Shown here piece by piece: positions 54,793-63,970 of a DNA stretch of 64,000 bases. The notes beneath the pieces are model-generated. The model ran no database searches. It was not told the origin of the DNA and saw nothing but the letters and a program-made list of their open reading frames with translations. Within the stretch, counting starts at the first letter, position 1. Every line of letters starts with the position of its first letter. This stretch comes from Roseburia sp. GTDB lineage: Bacteria; Bacillota; Clostridia; Lachnospirales; Lachnospiraceae. Where the stretch lies: NCBI GenBank assembly GCA_017937095.1, contig JAGBEG010000013.1, positions 124,001 to 188,000 of the forward strand. The letters run 5' to 3'. Both the position numbers and the translations under genes were made by a program.

Positions 54793-57453
54793 CTAGCCCC
54801 TATCTTCCGCAAAACTAAATTCCAACCCCATTTTCCTCACGTTGTCAATCCATTGATATATCATTGTTCGATTATACTTGTTATTTCCATTCTCATCTTT
54901 TGCCTTCTCCAGCGCTAATGCCAACATTGCATATTCATTTTCCAGATACGTAGAGAAAATTCCTTGATCATCCGTGTTAATACATACTGGAAGCTGCGGG
55001 CAATTTTCCAGTTCGTTCTGGGAAGTCACCAATCCCAAATTGTAAAAACCAAAGATCGGATGCTTATCATAACGCTTAAAAGGTCCTATCAGATAGTTTG
55101 ACGATGGGTTTGTTTCTATTCCTATTCCCAGCTTTCCAATCCACTTCTTCATCTCATGCTGTACTTCCTTGACGCATTGAATCAAACGATAATCTGCCCG
55201 TATCTCAATTACCTTCTCCCCCTCCTTCTTTGCCTCTCCACAGTAATGATATAAGTAATACAAATATGCACATTCCGGATTATATCTGATTTGATAATCC
55301 GTCGGTTCCTGCCGATTCACAGCATAGCGATTCCATTCTGATATATCCTCATGTTCCTTAAAATATCCGTTAATATAGTATTCCGGATTATCTCCCCGCA
55401 ATTTCCACGCTGCATAATACTCTGAAATTCTAAAATGGAAATTACTATTACAATATCCCTCTACAATCACCTCATTATCTTTTTTAAAATGCTCTCTGGC
55501 TGCTTTTATCGTTTCTTGAAAAGTTCCGTCGCAAACATGATTTCCATAAATCAGCCTAAAATATTTGCTATATTCCTGTTCAATAAAAAGCGTGACATCC
55601 TCATATCCGTTTAATTTAAACTTTTTAATTTTATAGTATAGCCAAACCAAATTATCTAAATAATCCTGTTGGCCAATTAGTATTTTTCTGTTCTTTACCT
55701 GATAATATTCTTCAACGTCAATTCCAAGCGCCAATGCATGTCCGATTCTTGAACCGCAATCCATCTGCAAGAAACGTATCATTTCATCAATCGCCCGCAA
55801 CCCATCAATAATATCAAGGCAGTCTTCTCCAATATGATATGTCAAGTGTAGTTGTTCAAGTCCTTCATTATCAGAGTTTTCTCCAAAGTTCTCTTTGGGA
55901 TACACGATATGATTTCTCAGATAACGGTATGTCTGCGCAAAAACCTCCGGTCTGCATCCAATTTCCTTAGCACATGCATCAATCCCCTTCAGCCTCTTCG
56001 CCTCTTTGGGGTACTTTTCCCGTAATTCCGCAATAGCCTGCGCCTGTTTTCGCAAGGATTTTCGTTTTTCGAAATGACGACACATAATGTCACTTTGCAG
56101 ATTCTTTTTATTATCCTTTTCTTTAATAAAATGGAATACATAAAAATATCTTTTCTGCAGTTCCTCATCATTGCCAAGCATTCTTTCAAACTTTCTAATA
56201 TAGTCACGATTCTCCTCTGCTGAATTTTTAGGTGCAATACGTGCTTCCAGATGAATAATGTTCTGATTTAGAATTGTTCCCTTGACCGCCATTTTAACAT
56301 AGCTCTCTTCAAATGGCGTACCTTCTATAAAATCCTCCTTTCGATCCTGATATCTCGCAAAATTATCAAATCCCATGTTGTCATTTGTCTGCACTAATTC
56401 CGAGCGAATATTCTCTTTAATCACAAGATAAGCATAAAATAAATTGAAATATTTTTTTAATTTCTGATTCTTCGAGTATATCTTTTGAAACATGCTATAC
56501 ATGAACCATCTTTCACCGGATAGTACCTCATTTACCTCGTCATATCCCGTTACATGATGATAATTTCCACTTTGCGCATAATCAAGTACACTACATTCTC
56601 CGAACTCGAGATTTCTGTATAAAGAAATATTACGTTGTAACTGAGTTCTATAAAACAATATCTCAGTTTCATCCTGTAGCAGAAATTCCACGAGCTCGTC
56701 TGATTCCTCATCCTGCAGCAAAAAAATTCTGTTTGTCAATTTAGCGAACAAAAAACACCGGATAAGAGCCGCTTTCAGATAAGAAACATATAATTTTTCT
56801 TCTCCACTCCCAGTATTATAAGTTGTTGACAGACGTCTTTCCTCATACTCCTCTAACAAAGTACGAAAATTCTTTTTTACTACATCGTTCATCATGCTGA
56901 TCCATGAGAGCGGAAATTGCGGCGCAGATCCTTTTAAGTGAAAATGATTGTCCGCCATTCCCTGTGACAGCAGCCTATTCAAATGAATATTATTGTGCCT
57001 GATTACGGGACGCCACGAGAACTTTCTATTCACATTAATATAACGAATATCCTTATATGCCAAATACGCCGTGGTAAACACATCCTCATCCAATTCATGT
57101 GAGGTCATTCTCCATCTGAGCATATGTTCATACTGGCATACCGGCTCCCCGTCAATCTCCTGCAGCACGCGGACTGCAAACAGCAGAATGGCGTCAAAGA
57201 TACTAAAGCTGCCCCTATGACCGCTTGTCCCCCTTTCATAGCCTCTGACATAATCCGCCTGTTCCTCGTATTCATTTTGGATATAATAGAACAGATTTTC
57301 CAACTCATCATTAGAATAGTTTTTCACATAATATCCGGCAAGCTTAACAAAATTCTCCTCTGTTATATTGTCATACTGCACCTTTTCATTCAGTATTTCC
57401 CGTGACGGGATTTTGCTTAAAACTATACTTAACACAGACCGAAGATTGTCCAT
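54793..57453 (-). CDS. rdrB: RADAR adenosine deaminase RdrB
   Basis: An 886-residue protein with an adenosine deaminase core. Zinc ligands appear in DNHFHLKGS (about residues 169-171). The catalytic acid is in LTYHIGED near 537, GSRIGHALALG near 570 carries another ligand, TNPSSNYLIG is the substrate loop, and INTDDQGIFSTY near 823 completes the metal site. Size and order match RdrB, which forms large assemblies and deaminates adenosine nucleotides (ATP/dATP to ITP/dITP, and RNA adenosines) during phage infection. AGGAGG lies 6 nt before the ATG at 57453, which shares one base with the rdrA stop (TGATG). Coupling to rdrA is therefore strong. Confidence 0.88.
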   Translation of the reverse strand: MDNLRSVLSIVLSKIPSREILNEKVQYDNITEENFVKLAGYYVKNYSNDELENLFYYIQNEYEEQADYVRGYERGTSGHRGSFSIFDAILLFAVRVLQEIDGEPVCQYEHMLRWRMTSHELDEDVFTTAYLAYKDIRYINVNRKFSWRPVIRHNNIHLNRLLSQGMADNHFHLKGSAPQFPLSWISMMNDVVKKNFRTLLEEYEERRLSTTYNTGSGEEKLYVSYLKAALIRCFLFAKLTNRIFLLQDEESDELVEFLLQDETEILFYRTQLQRNISLYRNLEFGECSVLDYAQSGNYHHVTGYDEVNEVLSGERWFMYSMFQKIYSKNQKLKKYFNLFYAYLVIKENIRSELVQTNDNMGFDNFARYQDRKEDFIEGTPFEESYVKMAVKGTILNQNIIHLEARIAPKNSAEENRDYIRKFERMLGNDEELQKRYFYVFHFIKEKDNKKNLQSDIMCRHFEKRKSLRKQAQAIAELREKYPKEAKRLKGIDACAKEIGCRPEVFAQTYRYLRNHIVYPKENFGENSDNEGLEQLHLTYHIGEDCLDIIDGLRAIDEMIRFLQMDCGSRIGHALALGIDVEEYYQVKNRKILIGQQDYLDNLVWLYYKIKKFKLNGYEDVTLFIEQEYSKYFRLIYGNHVCDGTFQETIKAAREHFKKDNEVIVEGYCNSNFHFRISEYYAAWKLRGDNPEYYINGYFKEHEDISEWNRYAVNRQEPTDYQIRYNPECAYLYYLYHYCGEAKKEGEKVIEIRADYRLIQCVKEVQHEMKKWIGKLGIGIETNPSSNYLIGPFKRYDKHPIFGFYNLGLVTSQNELENCPQLPVCINTDDQGIFSTYLENEYAMLALALEKAKDENGNNKYNRTMIYQWIDNVRKMGLEFSFAEDRG

Positions 57454-59933
57454 CAAATGCCTCCTGACCACTCATCTTCATCCGATTTCTGTGTATATGG
57501 CACAGTATGTGCCATAATACTCACTGCCAACATCTTCAAGAATTCCATATCTTTTTCATTTCCCAATATTTTTTGCGTCAGTTTAAATTCCAAAAATCGT
57601 TCTTGATACCCGGTTTCAAACATAGTATCATATTCTTTCAAACTACTACTCAGCACCTCGAAAAAATTCTGAATCTGCGCAATAACTGTCTCGGCACATT
57701 CCTGCTTCACCGCTCCTGTTCCCAGACGATTTTGCAGCGTTTTCCCCAACTTTATCACATATTCCAAATTATTAATCGGTAGTAACGGTTCATTTTGATA
57801 TGATTTTAACTCTTCTATAATGGAGTACGCCTTGGGCAATACATGTTCTACATCACCTTTCTTTCGAGTAGCTGGTCCTTCATAAAGCAACTGTGGCACT
57901 TCTTTTACAAATTCTTCAACCAGTTTTGCCCCATTCATAATATTAAGAACAAATCCGGATAAACTAAACACCCCCTGATATTCTCCGGAAAGATCTAATT
58001 CATTCTGGCTTACCTTTTTCCATTTATGTACGTCAATCAGTTCCTCATTATCCCTCAATTGATAAAACAACAGCATATACTGATAATTTATTAGTTTAGG
58101 ACCATTTTTCGCAAATAAGTTGGAAACTGACTTCCATTCCTTATTATTATACTCTCCCTCAAGTGTCAGTTTCAGGCAGCCATTCATTTTCTTTATATCA
58201 CTTCTTGCAATCCTTAAAAACTTTCCACTTTCCTTGTCATCTTTTCTCATTGCAATCATTGGTGGTAACATCATTTTCTCCCAACCCCCAAATATGCCAT
58301 CCTGATAGTAATGTAAAAGCTGTTCCCTCTCTTTTTCCAATTCTCCCGCATTAACGCAACCCTTAATTCGATTTATCCTGGCAGAAATACAAACACTAAA
58401 GTAGATTATACTCAAAGCAGAAAACACCTGTTCACTCAAAGTATTGTAGATCGAATCTGCCAATATCTCAACCAACGGCCGATTCTGATTTGTCTTTTCG
58501 CTTTTGGCAAAATAAGCCTTCACTTGATGTATCTGTCCTTCCGTCTCCAACAATTCTATCTCAGTAAACATTTTCTGCGCCTCGGAGCCCAAATATTTTT
58601 TGCACAGCCACGGAAATTCCTCATTCAAAAACCACTTCAAGTTGTCGTTGCACGCATCATTGTAGTTTTCTTTCCCAACCTTTTTTAAGCTTGACAGTTC
58701 ATTCATTTTATTTATCCATGTATTTAGCTCCCGCATTGTATCCGGCGTCAAATAATATAAACATTTGCTTTTCTCATAAAAACAGACTCCCAGACACTCC
58801 TCCATCTGTTTACGCACAATTCTTTGCAGCGTTCCCCCCTGTGAAATTTTCGGTGCTCTCGCTTCCTCTTCTGCAGCATAAGATATCTCCACCTCTTCCT
58901 GCTCGAAGAATTTCCACTTCTTTCCTGAGTTTAACATAATCCGCCGCTGTGCCGGAACAATTTTCTCCAGATATTCCCTTGATAAGTTTACAATGTATTC
59001 CCGCTTCTCCGTTACATCAATCATCTTTTCAAATTCTTCGCTATAATGATTGATACATATTTTTTCCAACTGCTCATAATTTGCCGACATTAATACGATT
59101 ACATTAGGAACCATCAAATATTTTCTGATTTGATCCAAAAGTAAAAATCCGTTTTTAATGTTCATATCCAAATCATCAATCGAAATAATTAAAAAATGAT
59201 TTTTCTTTGTTATCTTTCCGTTAATTCCCGAATACGTCATAATCTCCAGATACTGCTCAATCAATTTTTCAAAGGATTGCTTTAAATTCGAGGTCAGCGA
59301 CATTTTCTGTAATGTGTCAATATACGCATCACTGTCCTTCTCCATAAGATCTCCCTTACTCCGCACATTTTTCAAGCATTCATACACCTTGCTGAACTGC
59401 ATCTGAATCTGTCTTTTCTTAAATGCATAATCTTCGTTTCGTTCAAGTCCAATATTTCCATAACTCCGTTTTTCTTCATTTCTCCATTTCTCCAGCATTT
59501 TAGACAATACATTATCCAAAATCCCTTCCTTACCATCCATCAAAGACGCATCTATATACTCTATTCCGGTAAACATACAAGCCTCACCGTCAAATTGCAG
59601 TCCGGCTAATTTCGTATCCCGCTCTTGCGATTCACTGTTTCTATAGTAATCCTTCAAAAACTCCATGTAACTTAGCATCACAGACGTCTTCCCAGTTCCC
59701 CGATCACCAGTAAAAAACAAAATATTGCAAATCTGTTTTTGATTTCTCAGATTTGTTCCATTTCCTGTTTTTCCTTCCTTATTATCCCAATATTTTTTTG
59801 TTTCTGAAACTATCTCCTGAGTCCTTTTATGCGCATTCTGGTAAGTCTCATAGTGTATTGAAGTCTTGAAATCCTCCGAAGCTTCATATTTTATACTGGG
59901 TGTCCTGTCAATACCTAATTTAGGCTTTTCCAT
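57453..59933 (-). CDS. rdrA: RADAR P-loop ATPase RdrA
   Basis: An 826-residue ATPase. Walker A is FTGDRGTGKTSVML near residue 77. Walker B is IISIDDLDMN near residue 249, followed by a sensor-like VIVLMSANYEQ. These features and the size fit the AAA/KAP-like RdrA of RADAR, which forms a ring that loads the deaminase RdrB. The long C-terminal half is helical and has no recognised motif. GAAAGGAG precedes the ATG. Codons are AT-rich compared with the polysaccharide region, consistent with horizontal transfer. Confidence 0.86.
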   Translation of the reverse strand: MEKPKLGIDRTPSIKYEASEDFKTSIHYETYQNAHKRTQEIVSETKKYWDNKEGKTGNGTNLRNQKQICNILFFTGDRGTGKTSVMLSYMEFLKDYYRNSESQERDTKLAGLQFDGEACMFTGIEYIDASLMDGKEGILDNVLSKMLEKWRNEEKRSYGNIGLERNEDYAFKKRQIQMQFSKVYECLKNVRSKGDLMEKDSDAYIDTLQKMSLTSNLKQSFEKLIEQYLEIMTYSGINGKITKKNHFLIISIDDLDMNIKNGFLLLDQIRKYLMVPNVIVLMSANYEQLEKICINHYSEEFEKMIDVTEKREYIVNLSREYLEKIVPAQRRIMLNSGKKWKFFEQEEVEISYAAEEEARAPKISQGGTLQRIVRKQMEECLGVCFYEKSKCLYYLTPDTMRELNTWINKMNELSSLKKVGKENYNDACNDNLKWFLNEEFPWLCKKYLGSEAQKMFTEIELLETEGQIHQVKAYFAKSEKTNQNRPLVEILADSIYNTLSEQVFSALSIIYFSVCISARINRIKGCVNAGELEKEREQLLHYYQDGIFGGWEKMMLPPMIAMRKDDKESGKFLRIARSDIKKMNGCLKLTLEGEYNNKEWKSVSNLFAKNGPKLINYQYMLLFYQLRDNEELIDVHKWKKVSQNELDLSGEYQGVFSLSGFVLNIMNGAKLVEEFVKEVPQLLYEGPATRKKGDVEHVLPKAYSIIEELKSYQNEPLLPINNLEYVIKLGKTLQNRLGTGAVKQECAETVIAQIQNFFEVLSSSLKEYDTMFETGYQERFLEFKLTQKILGNEKDMEFLKMLAVSIMAHTVPYTQKSDEDEWSGGI

Positions 59934-59963
59934 TCCGATTTTCTCCTTTCGTTTTCAAAAAAA

Positions 59964-61202
59964 TTAACAACAAATCACATTGAATTTTTCTAATATTTCT
60001 TCTATAATTTCATCTCTTACTTCTTCGTTCTTCGGCAGCATACAATGAACTAATTTATCAAAATCTTTTCGTGTTTTCAGTCCTTCATACAAATCATTCA
60101 ACTTCACATCATATCGTTTGATCAATTCCTCACTATCAATATTGCTTCTGTATAATTCTCTCATTTTTTTACATGTTTTATATTCATACTCTATTTCCCT
60201 GATTGAAATACGGCTATCCCCTGTTCTTCCATCCAATATATTCATTATTTTTCCGTAACCAACTAGTGCCTCCATCCATTTTCCACGCAATTCCAGCGAA
60301 ACAGCCAGCTTATATATTGCCCTATAGTATCTACGATCACAATCATATGCCTTCTTATAATACTTAAGCGCCCTTTCGTTATCTCCATACACCTTCTCGT
60401 ATATATGCCCAATATCATACAGAATTTCCGGTCTTTCTTCATATTCCGTTGCCTCCTTATAATATTCCGGAGCATATTTGCTTTCGATGGGGCTCATCGT
60501 CGAAATCTTCCCCGCCAGAACGTAAACTGACGGTGTCCTGCCACAACACCTAACAAGTTCCTGCCACTCCACCATCAATTCTTCTACAGCAGTAATCCTG
60601 CTCATAAAACTTCTGTCTCTTACACCAGCATCAACATACTTGCAATAAAGTCGTATAAATAGGATATGTCCTTTTTTATCATTTCCACCCTTACTTTGAG
60701 GCATCTGTTTCAAATCAGCCAAGGTACTCTGGCAAATATCAGAAATCATTCCGTCCCAGCGCCCTTTTCCCTGCTGTGCCACTTCATGAAAAAGCCACGA
60801 AGCACTCCACATTCTATTCCTCATAAAAATATCCAGGAATTTTCGAAACTGCTGTTTTTCATAGTGGACGGGAACCAGATAATCAATTACTTTTCCAAAC
60901 CCTTCTCCTGCTTCATCCCATCGTTGTACCTGAGCCACGTCTTTTCTCTTTTTCTTTACGAACGAATCAAATGTCTTGTTCTTTTTTACAAGATAAAAGT
61001 AGTTTGGAAATATGTCCGGCAATAACTGCTTGACATCCTCCGATCCGAGGATAAATAAGCATGGTTCTTCTGTGGATAGCCTCTGCCAATCATGCTCTAT
61101 CTCCTGTGCTGACACCCATACTCCACACGCTTCAAAAAAATATTTCCAGAAGCAATAGGTTACATTCTCTGTACTGCTGTAAGAAATGAATATTCTGTCC
61201 AT
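59964..61202 (-). CDS. TIR-like/TPR protein
   Basis: A 412-residue protein. The first 130 residues look like a diverged TIR domain (RIFISYSSTENVTYCFWKYF, then a CLFILGSEDVK strand), but I cannot place a catalytic glutamate with confidence. Residues about 225-340 contain two or three TPR-like helical pairs (PEILYDIGHIYEKVYGDNERALKYYKKAY). It lies between the HAM1-SIR2 gene (59 nt) and rdrA (30 nt) in the same orientation. It may be an adaptor or second effector, with the TPR part recognising a phage or RADAR protein. The function is inferred. Confidence 0.7.
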   Translation of the reverse strand: MDRIFISYSSTENVTYCFWKYFFEACGVWVSAQEIEHDWQRLSTEEPCLFILGSEDVKQLLPDIFPNYFYLVKKNKTFDSFVKKKRKDVAQVQRWDEAGEGFGKVIDYLVPVHYEKQQFRKFLDIFMRNRMWSASWLFHEVAQQGKGRWDGMISDICQSTLADLKQMPQSKGGNDKKGHILFIRLYCKYVDAGVRDRSFMSRITAVEELMVEWQELVRCCGRTPSVYVLAGKISTMSPIESKYAPEYYKEATEYEERPEILYDIGHIYEKVYGDNERALKYYKKAYDCDRRYYRAIYKLAVSLELRGKWMEALVGYGKIMNILDGRTGDSRISIREIEYEYKTCKKMRELYRSNIDSEELIKRYDVKLNDLYEGLKTRKDFDKLVHCMLPKNEEVRDEIIEEILEKFNVICC

Positions 61203-61261
61203 CCAAATTTTCCCTTTTCTGTTATTTTATGACGGTAAACCTAAAAGGATTTCGTTCCCCC

Positions 61262-62641
61262 TTAGTCTGTGCACAACGCCTTCAAAAATTCCAGTGTCCC
61301 CTCTTTCTTATCTGCATTCTCACCCGAAAATGCAATAATGTCATTTCCCATAAATACCTGTTTTTGTATTTCGTTCGGTGTAGCTGTGAAAATATATGCT
61401 GTTTTTGTGCTGTTTCCCCAATTTCGCCTAATACGATAGAGCAGCAGTTTAATATTTATGTCCGACATACTATATCCCAAAAACAACACATAATATTTCA
61501 GCATATCCGCTTGAAGCTGTATATCCATAAACGACTGAAAATCCATCCTCTCAAAATACTGGCTTTCCGTTAATATTATTGTCTTCTCATCTGTAAAATC
61601 CCCATGAAATTTCATAATACGCGGATTCCCTTCTTTCACCTTCTCCATGTCATCAATCACCGCCACCTTCGCGTACTCCCGCCCCTTTATCTCATAGTAT
61701 TTTTCAATAAGAGCGTCATAATTTGTAGTATATATAACAGGGAAATCCAATTTTTCAATCATCTGATATATTTCTGAGGTTTCTAATTTTTTCAACACTT
61801 CTGGTTCTATGTTTATGTCAAATCTCTTTCTTAAACTTTCATACAACCGTTCTGGTGACTTCTTCCTCAAGAATTCTGCCAGCATCATATTATCTCCGTA
61901 ACTCTGGAAAAGTTCTCCCTCATATCCCTCCTCGCTTCCTAAATCCTCAATCAGTTTATCCCACGATGGTAAACCAAGAGATGCGGAAATACCTGCTCCA
62001 ACAAACAGCATCACCTTCTTCTTTCTAATCAATTCTTTTAATTCACATATCTTGTCATTCTCTGTCTCATAATCCAGATTAGGTCCCGTCAGGAAACCTC
62101 TCAGTTCATCCCACGCCTTCTTTCTCATTGATCTTTTACATTTTTGATTTCCCGGACTGGCATAGGTCTTTTGCTCCGGATTATTTTCCTTCGGCACAAA
62201 AATCCCATCCCATCCAAAGCCTTCTTCCACCTTATCTACACTCTCAACAATTTTTCCCGCTTCCATGCCTTGCCCAATGTACATTTTCTTTCCGTCACAG
62301 TAACAAAAAGCAGATATCGCTTCCGCTCCGAACTTATCTTTGAAACAACAATATTTTACAATCTCCTCATTTCCTATGCTGTTGCAAAAATAACTGGTCT
62401 GCAAATCGGGAAGGTTCTGATACGCCTCAATCCTTAGTGCTGTATGTTCTACAAGAACAGGACGTTTTAATTCCTTAAATGCCTCCATAGCCTTGCGTCG
62501 GATCAATGTTTCTATATCCTTTGCCTGAATCTCCGGGATTTCCATTCTCTTCCAATCTATCTGTGGACAATCATCCTCTATGATTTCTTTTATTTCTTCG
62601 TATTTCTTTTCATTGCCCGAAACAAAATATATCCTCTGCAT
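61262..62641 (-). CDS. HAM1 (ITPase-like)-SIR2 fusion protein
   Basis: A 459-residue two-domain protein. Residues 1-183 form a HAM1/RdgB inosine-triphosphate pyrophosphatase-like domain: SGNEKKYEE at 8-15 (SxNxxK), and FGWDGIF at 141-147. The family's E-D-T/D-D-S acid is E64-H65-T66 here, and the S-H-R motif is S170-M171-R172, so hydrolysis is doubtful. Residues 200-459 form a SIR2-like NADase: GAGIS at 214-218, TTNYD with Asn306 and Asp308, and FHGDF with His345. It probably binds (d)ITP and consumes NAD+. The ATG at 62641 is better spaced from AGAAGG than that at 62650. It is the first gene of the operon. Confidence 0.85.
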   Translation of the reverse strand: MQRIYFVSGNEKKYEEIKEIIEDDCPQIDWKRMEIPEIQAKDIETLIRRKAMEAFKELKRPVLVEHTALRIEAYQNLPDLQTSYFCNSIGNEEIVKYCCFKDKFGAEAISAFCYCDGKKMYIGQGMEAGKIVESVDKVEEGFGWDGIFVPKENNPEQKTYASPGNQKCKRSMRKKAWDELRGFLTGPNLDYETENDKICELKELIRKKKVMLFVGAGISASLGLPSWDKLIEDLGSEEGYEGELFQSYGDNMMLAEFLRKKSPERLYESLRKRFDINIEPEVLKKLETSEIYQMIEKLDFPVIYTTNYDALIEKYYEIKGREYAKVAVIDDMEKVKEGNPRIMKFHGDFTDEKTIILTESQYFERMDFQSFMDIQLQADMLKYYVLFLGYSMSDINIKLLLYRIRRNWGNSTKTAYIFTATPNEIQKQVFMGNDIIAFSGENADKKEGTLEFLKALCTD

Positions 62642-62687
62642 ATTTTTCATACCTTCTTTTGTTTAAAATTCTCTTTTCAGTGCGCAT

Positions 62688-62699
62688 GGTTTACAAACC
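62688..62699. promoter_or_regulatory. Short dyad in the RADAR-operon leader
   Basis: GGTTT and AAACC flank two bases just after the predicted transcription start of the operon. The position fits a small operator. No regulator is known. Confidence 0.3.
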
Positions 62700-62713
62700 T
62701 AGTTCTAATATAA

Positions 62714-62742
62714 AGTATATGCACACCGTCTATGTTTGTCAA
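62714..62742 (-). promoter_or_regulatory. Consensus promoter of the HAM1-SIR2/RADAR operon
   Basis: On the minus strand TTGACA, 17 nt, TATACT. The -35 is perfect and the -10 one base off. Transcription would start near 62707 and run into the HAM1-SIR2 gene. Confidence 0.8.
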
Positions 62743-62777
62743 TACGATTCGGTGCAAATTCCACATGAACTTGTTGT

Positions 62778-62885
62778 TTATGCAATGTTGAACCACAACA
62801 TGGAGGAAACAAAGGCAAACCATATATGGTCATGTGTTTTAAACCGTCCACTAAGATAATGCCCAGAACATTGGATTTTTTCCAT
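62778..62885 (-). CDS. Possible 35-residue small ORF
   Basis: An ATG at 62885 follows TTGGAGG by 8 nt, an excellent ribosome site. The frame encodes 35 residues (MEKIQCSGHYLSGRFKTHDH, then a hydrophobic end) and stops just upstream of the RADAR-operon promoter. It may be a small protein, or the start of a gene truncated when the island inserted. I do not recognise it. Confidence 0.3.
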   Translation of the reverse strand: MEKIQCSGHYLSGRFKTHDHIWFAFVSSMLWFNIA

Positions 62886-63406
62886 AAATAAAACCTCCAA
62901 CTGAGTAATTTTATCTTACATCAGTTCGAGGTCAGATGTATGCCCTATAATCTTTAGCCACATAATCCATAATAACATTGATAAATCATTCTCCCAAATC
63001 GGAATCATGTGCTAACCATACTGTACAACAACAACATCTTCACTACGCTTCCCAACACCACTTATTAAGCTTCGGATAATTTTCTCAATGATTGAAAAAT
63101 ACTAATTTTATTGCAATACCTTTGCCCTACCCTCTTTTTTATATCCGGCATCTGCTAATTGTCGACTTTTTTAGTTAAGTCACCAGCAACATATACTTGA
63201 TATCGCGATATATATTCCCTGACCTTATCTAAAAATTTCTTTCACCGCTCATATCGCTCCTGAAAGCAATATAACTTTGACTTTTTTACAAAATTGGAGC
63301 AGACCTGCATGGTAAAGCAAGATTTGCTCCAGTTTTCTTTCTCTTCGTTTTGTTCCTCGTAGCCTTCAAATATGCATTATACCATTACCGCTTGCTATGA
63401 ATCAAA
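62886..63406. other. Unassigned AT-rich stretch, possibly decayed coding sequence
   Basis: About 520 bases without a convincing gene. Both strands have short frames broken by stops. Minus-strand fragments read like remnants (for example EYISRYQVYVAGDLTKK) but I cannot assign a family. TACATC and GATGTA arms occur near 62930. No terminal inverted repeats or transposase motifs are visible. Confidence 0.4.
63295..63331 (-). terminator. Possible terminator after the 63-residue gene
   Basis: TGGAGCA and TGCTCCA form a 7-bp stem around a long loop. On the minus strand ATTTTGT follows. It lies 76 nt past the stop codon at 63407. The U-tract is short, so the call is weak. Confidence 0.3.
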
Positions 63407-63598
63407 CTACTTCCTCTTCTTCGGGATAGTGCGCCCACTTTCGCACACGTGTTCATAGCCAAAAAAAGATTTCGTCAGCCCCGGCATCTGATCTCTTTCC
63501 TCCGCCTGAATCCCCATCGTTACCTGCTGCGGCGAATCAATCTGCGGTACCTGCCCATTCTGTAACCCGGCAATTAAATTCAAAAATTCATCATCCAT
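63407..63598 (-). CDS. 63-residue protein of unknown function
   Basis: A small soluble protein starting MDDEFLNLIAGLQNGQ with a glutamine/proline-rich middle and a basic end (TIPKKRK). GAGGAGGGAG lies 5 nt before the ATG at 63598, which I prefer over the in-frame ATG at 63619. It follows the two-helix membrane protein by 24 nt, so they are probably co-transcribed. No family was recognised. Confidence 0.55.
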   Translation of the reverse strand: MDDEFLNLIAGLQNGQVPQIDSPQQVTMGIQAEERDQMPGLTKSFFGYEHVCESGRTIPKKRK

Positions 63599-63622
63599 TA
63601 TATCTCCCTCCTCTCTCATTTA

Positions 63623-63970
63623 TTACGTCATCATATAGAATATATAAAATAAAAAGGAAACACCTACCATGACCAATCCCATTTTATATTGCTTTATGCG
63701 GCTGTCATTCACTGCTTTATTTTGTTTTGATGCAATGATAATATACTTTATTATTGCGCCGCAAAACATTTCTTCCTCTAACGCCATATATTCCGGCTTA
63801 TAAAAATCTTCTACTTTTAAAATCGTATACTCATTCGTCTTTATGGTCATAAACATAAACACCATCGAGACTATTGCAAATAAAACAATTAATATCAACA
63901 ATCCTATCTGTAATTCTGTATTCATTATACCATTATTTTTTATTTGATTTCCGTAATCAGATATATTCAT
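63623..63970 (-). CDS. Two-helix membrane protein of unknown function
   Basis: A 115-residue protein with membrane helices at about residues 22-43 (GLLILIVLFAIVSMVFMFM) and 96-114 (MGLVMVGVSFLFYIFYMM), separated by a charged loop of about 50 residues with CGAIIKYIIIASKQNKAVND. A start at 63925 is also possible; neither has a strong ribosome site. The layout of helix, loop, helix resembles small membrane effectors of defence systems, but I cannot place it in a named family. It may belong to an operon continuing beyond the window. Confidence 0.55.
   Translation of the reverse strand: MNISDYGNQIKNNGIMNTELQIGLLILIVLFAIVSMVFMFMTIKTNEYTILKVEDFYKPEYMALEEEMFCGAIIKYIIIASKQNKAVNDSRIKQYKMGLVMVGVSFLFYIFYMMT

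Noticed and set aside
62659-62859. Plus-strand 66-residue frame
   Set aside because: It overlaps the RADAR-operon promoter on the opposite strand and has no ribosome site.
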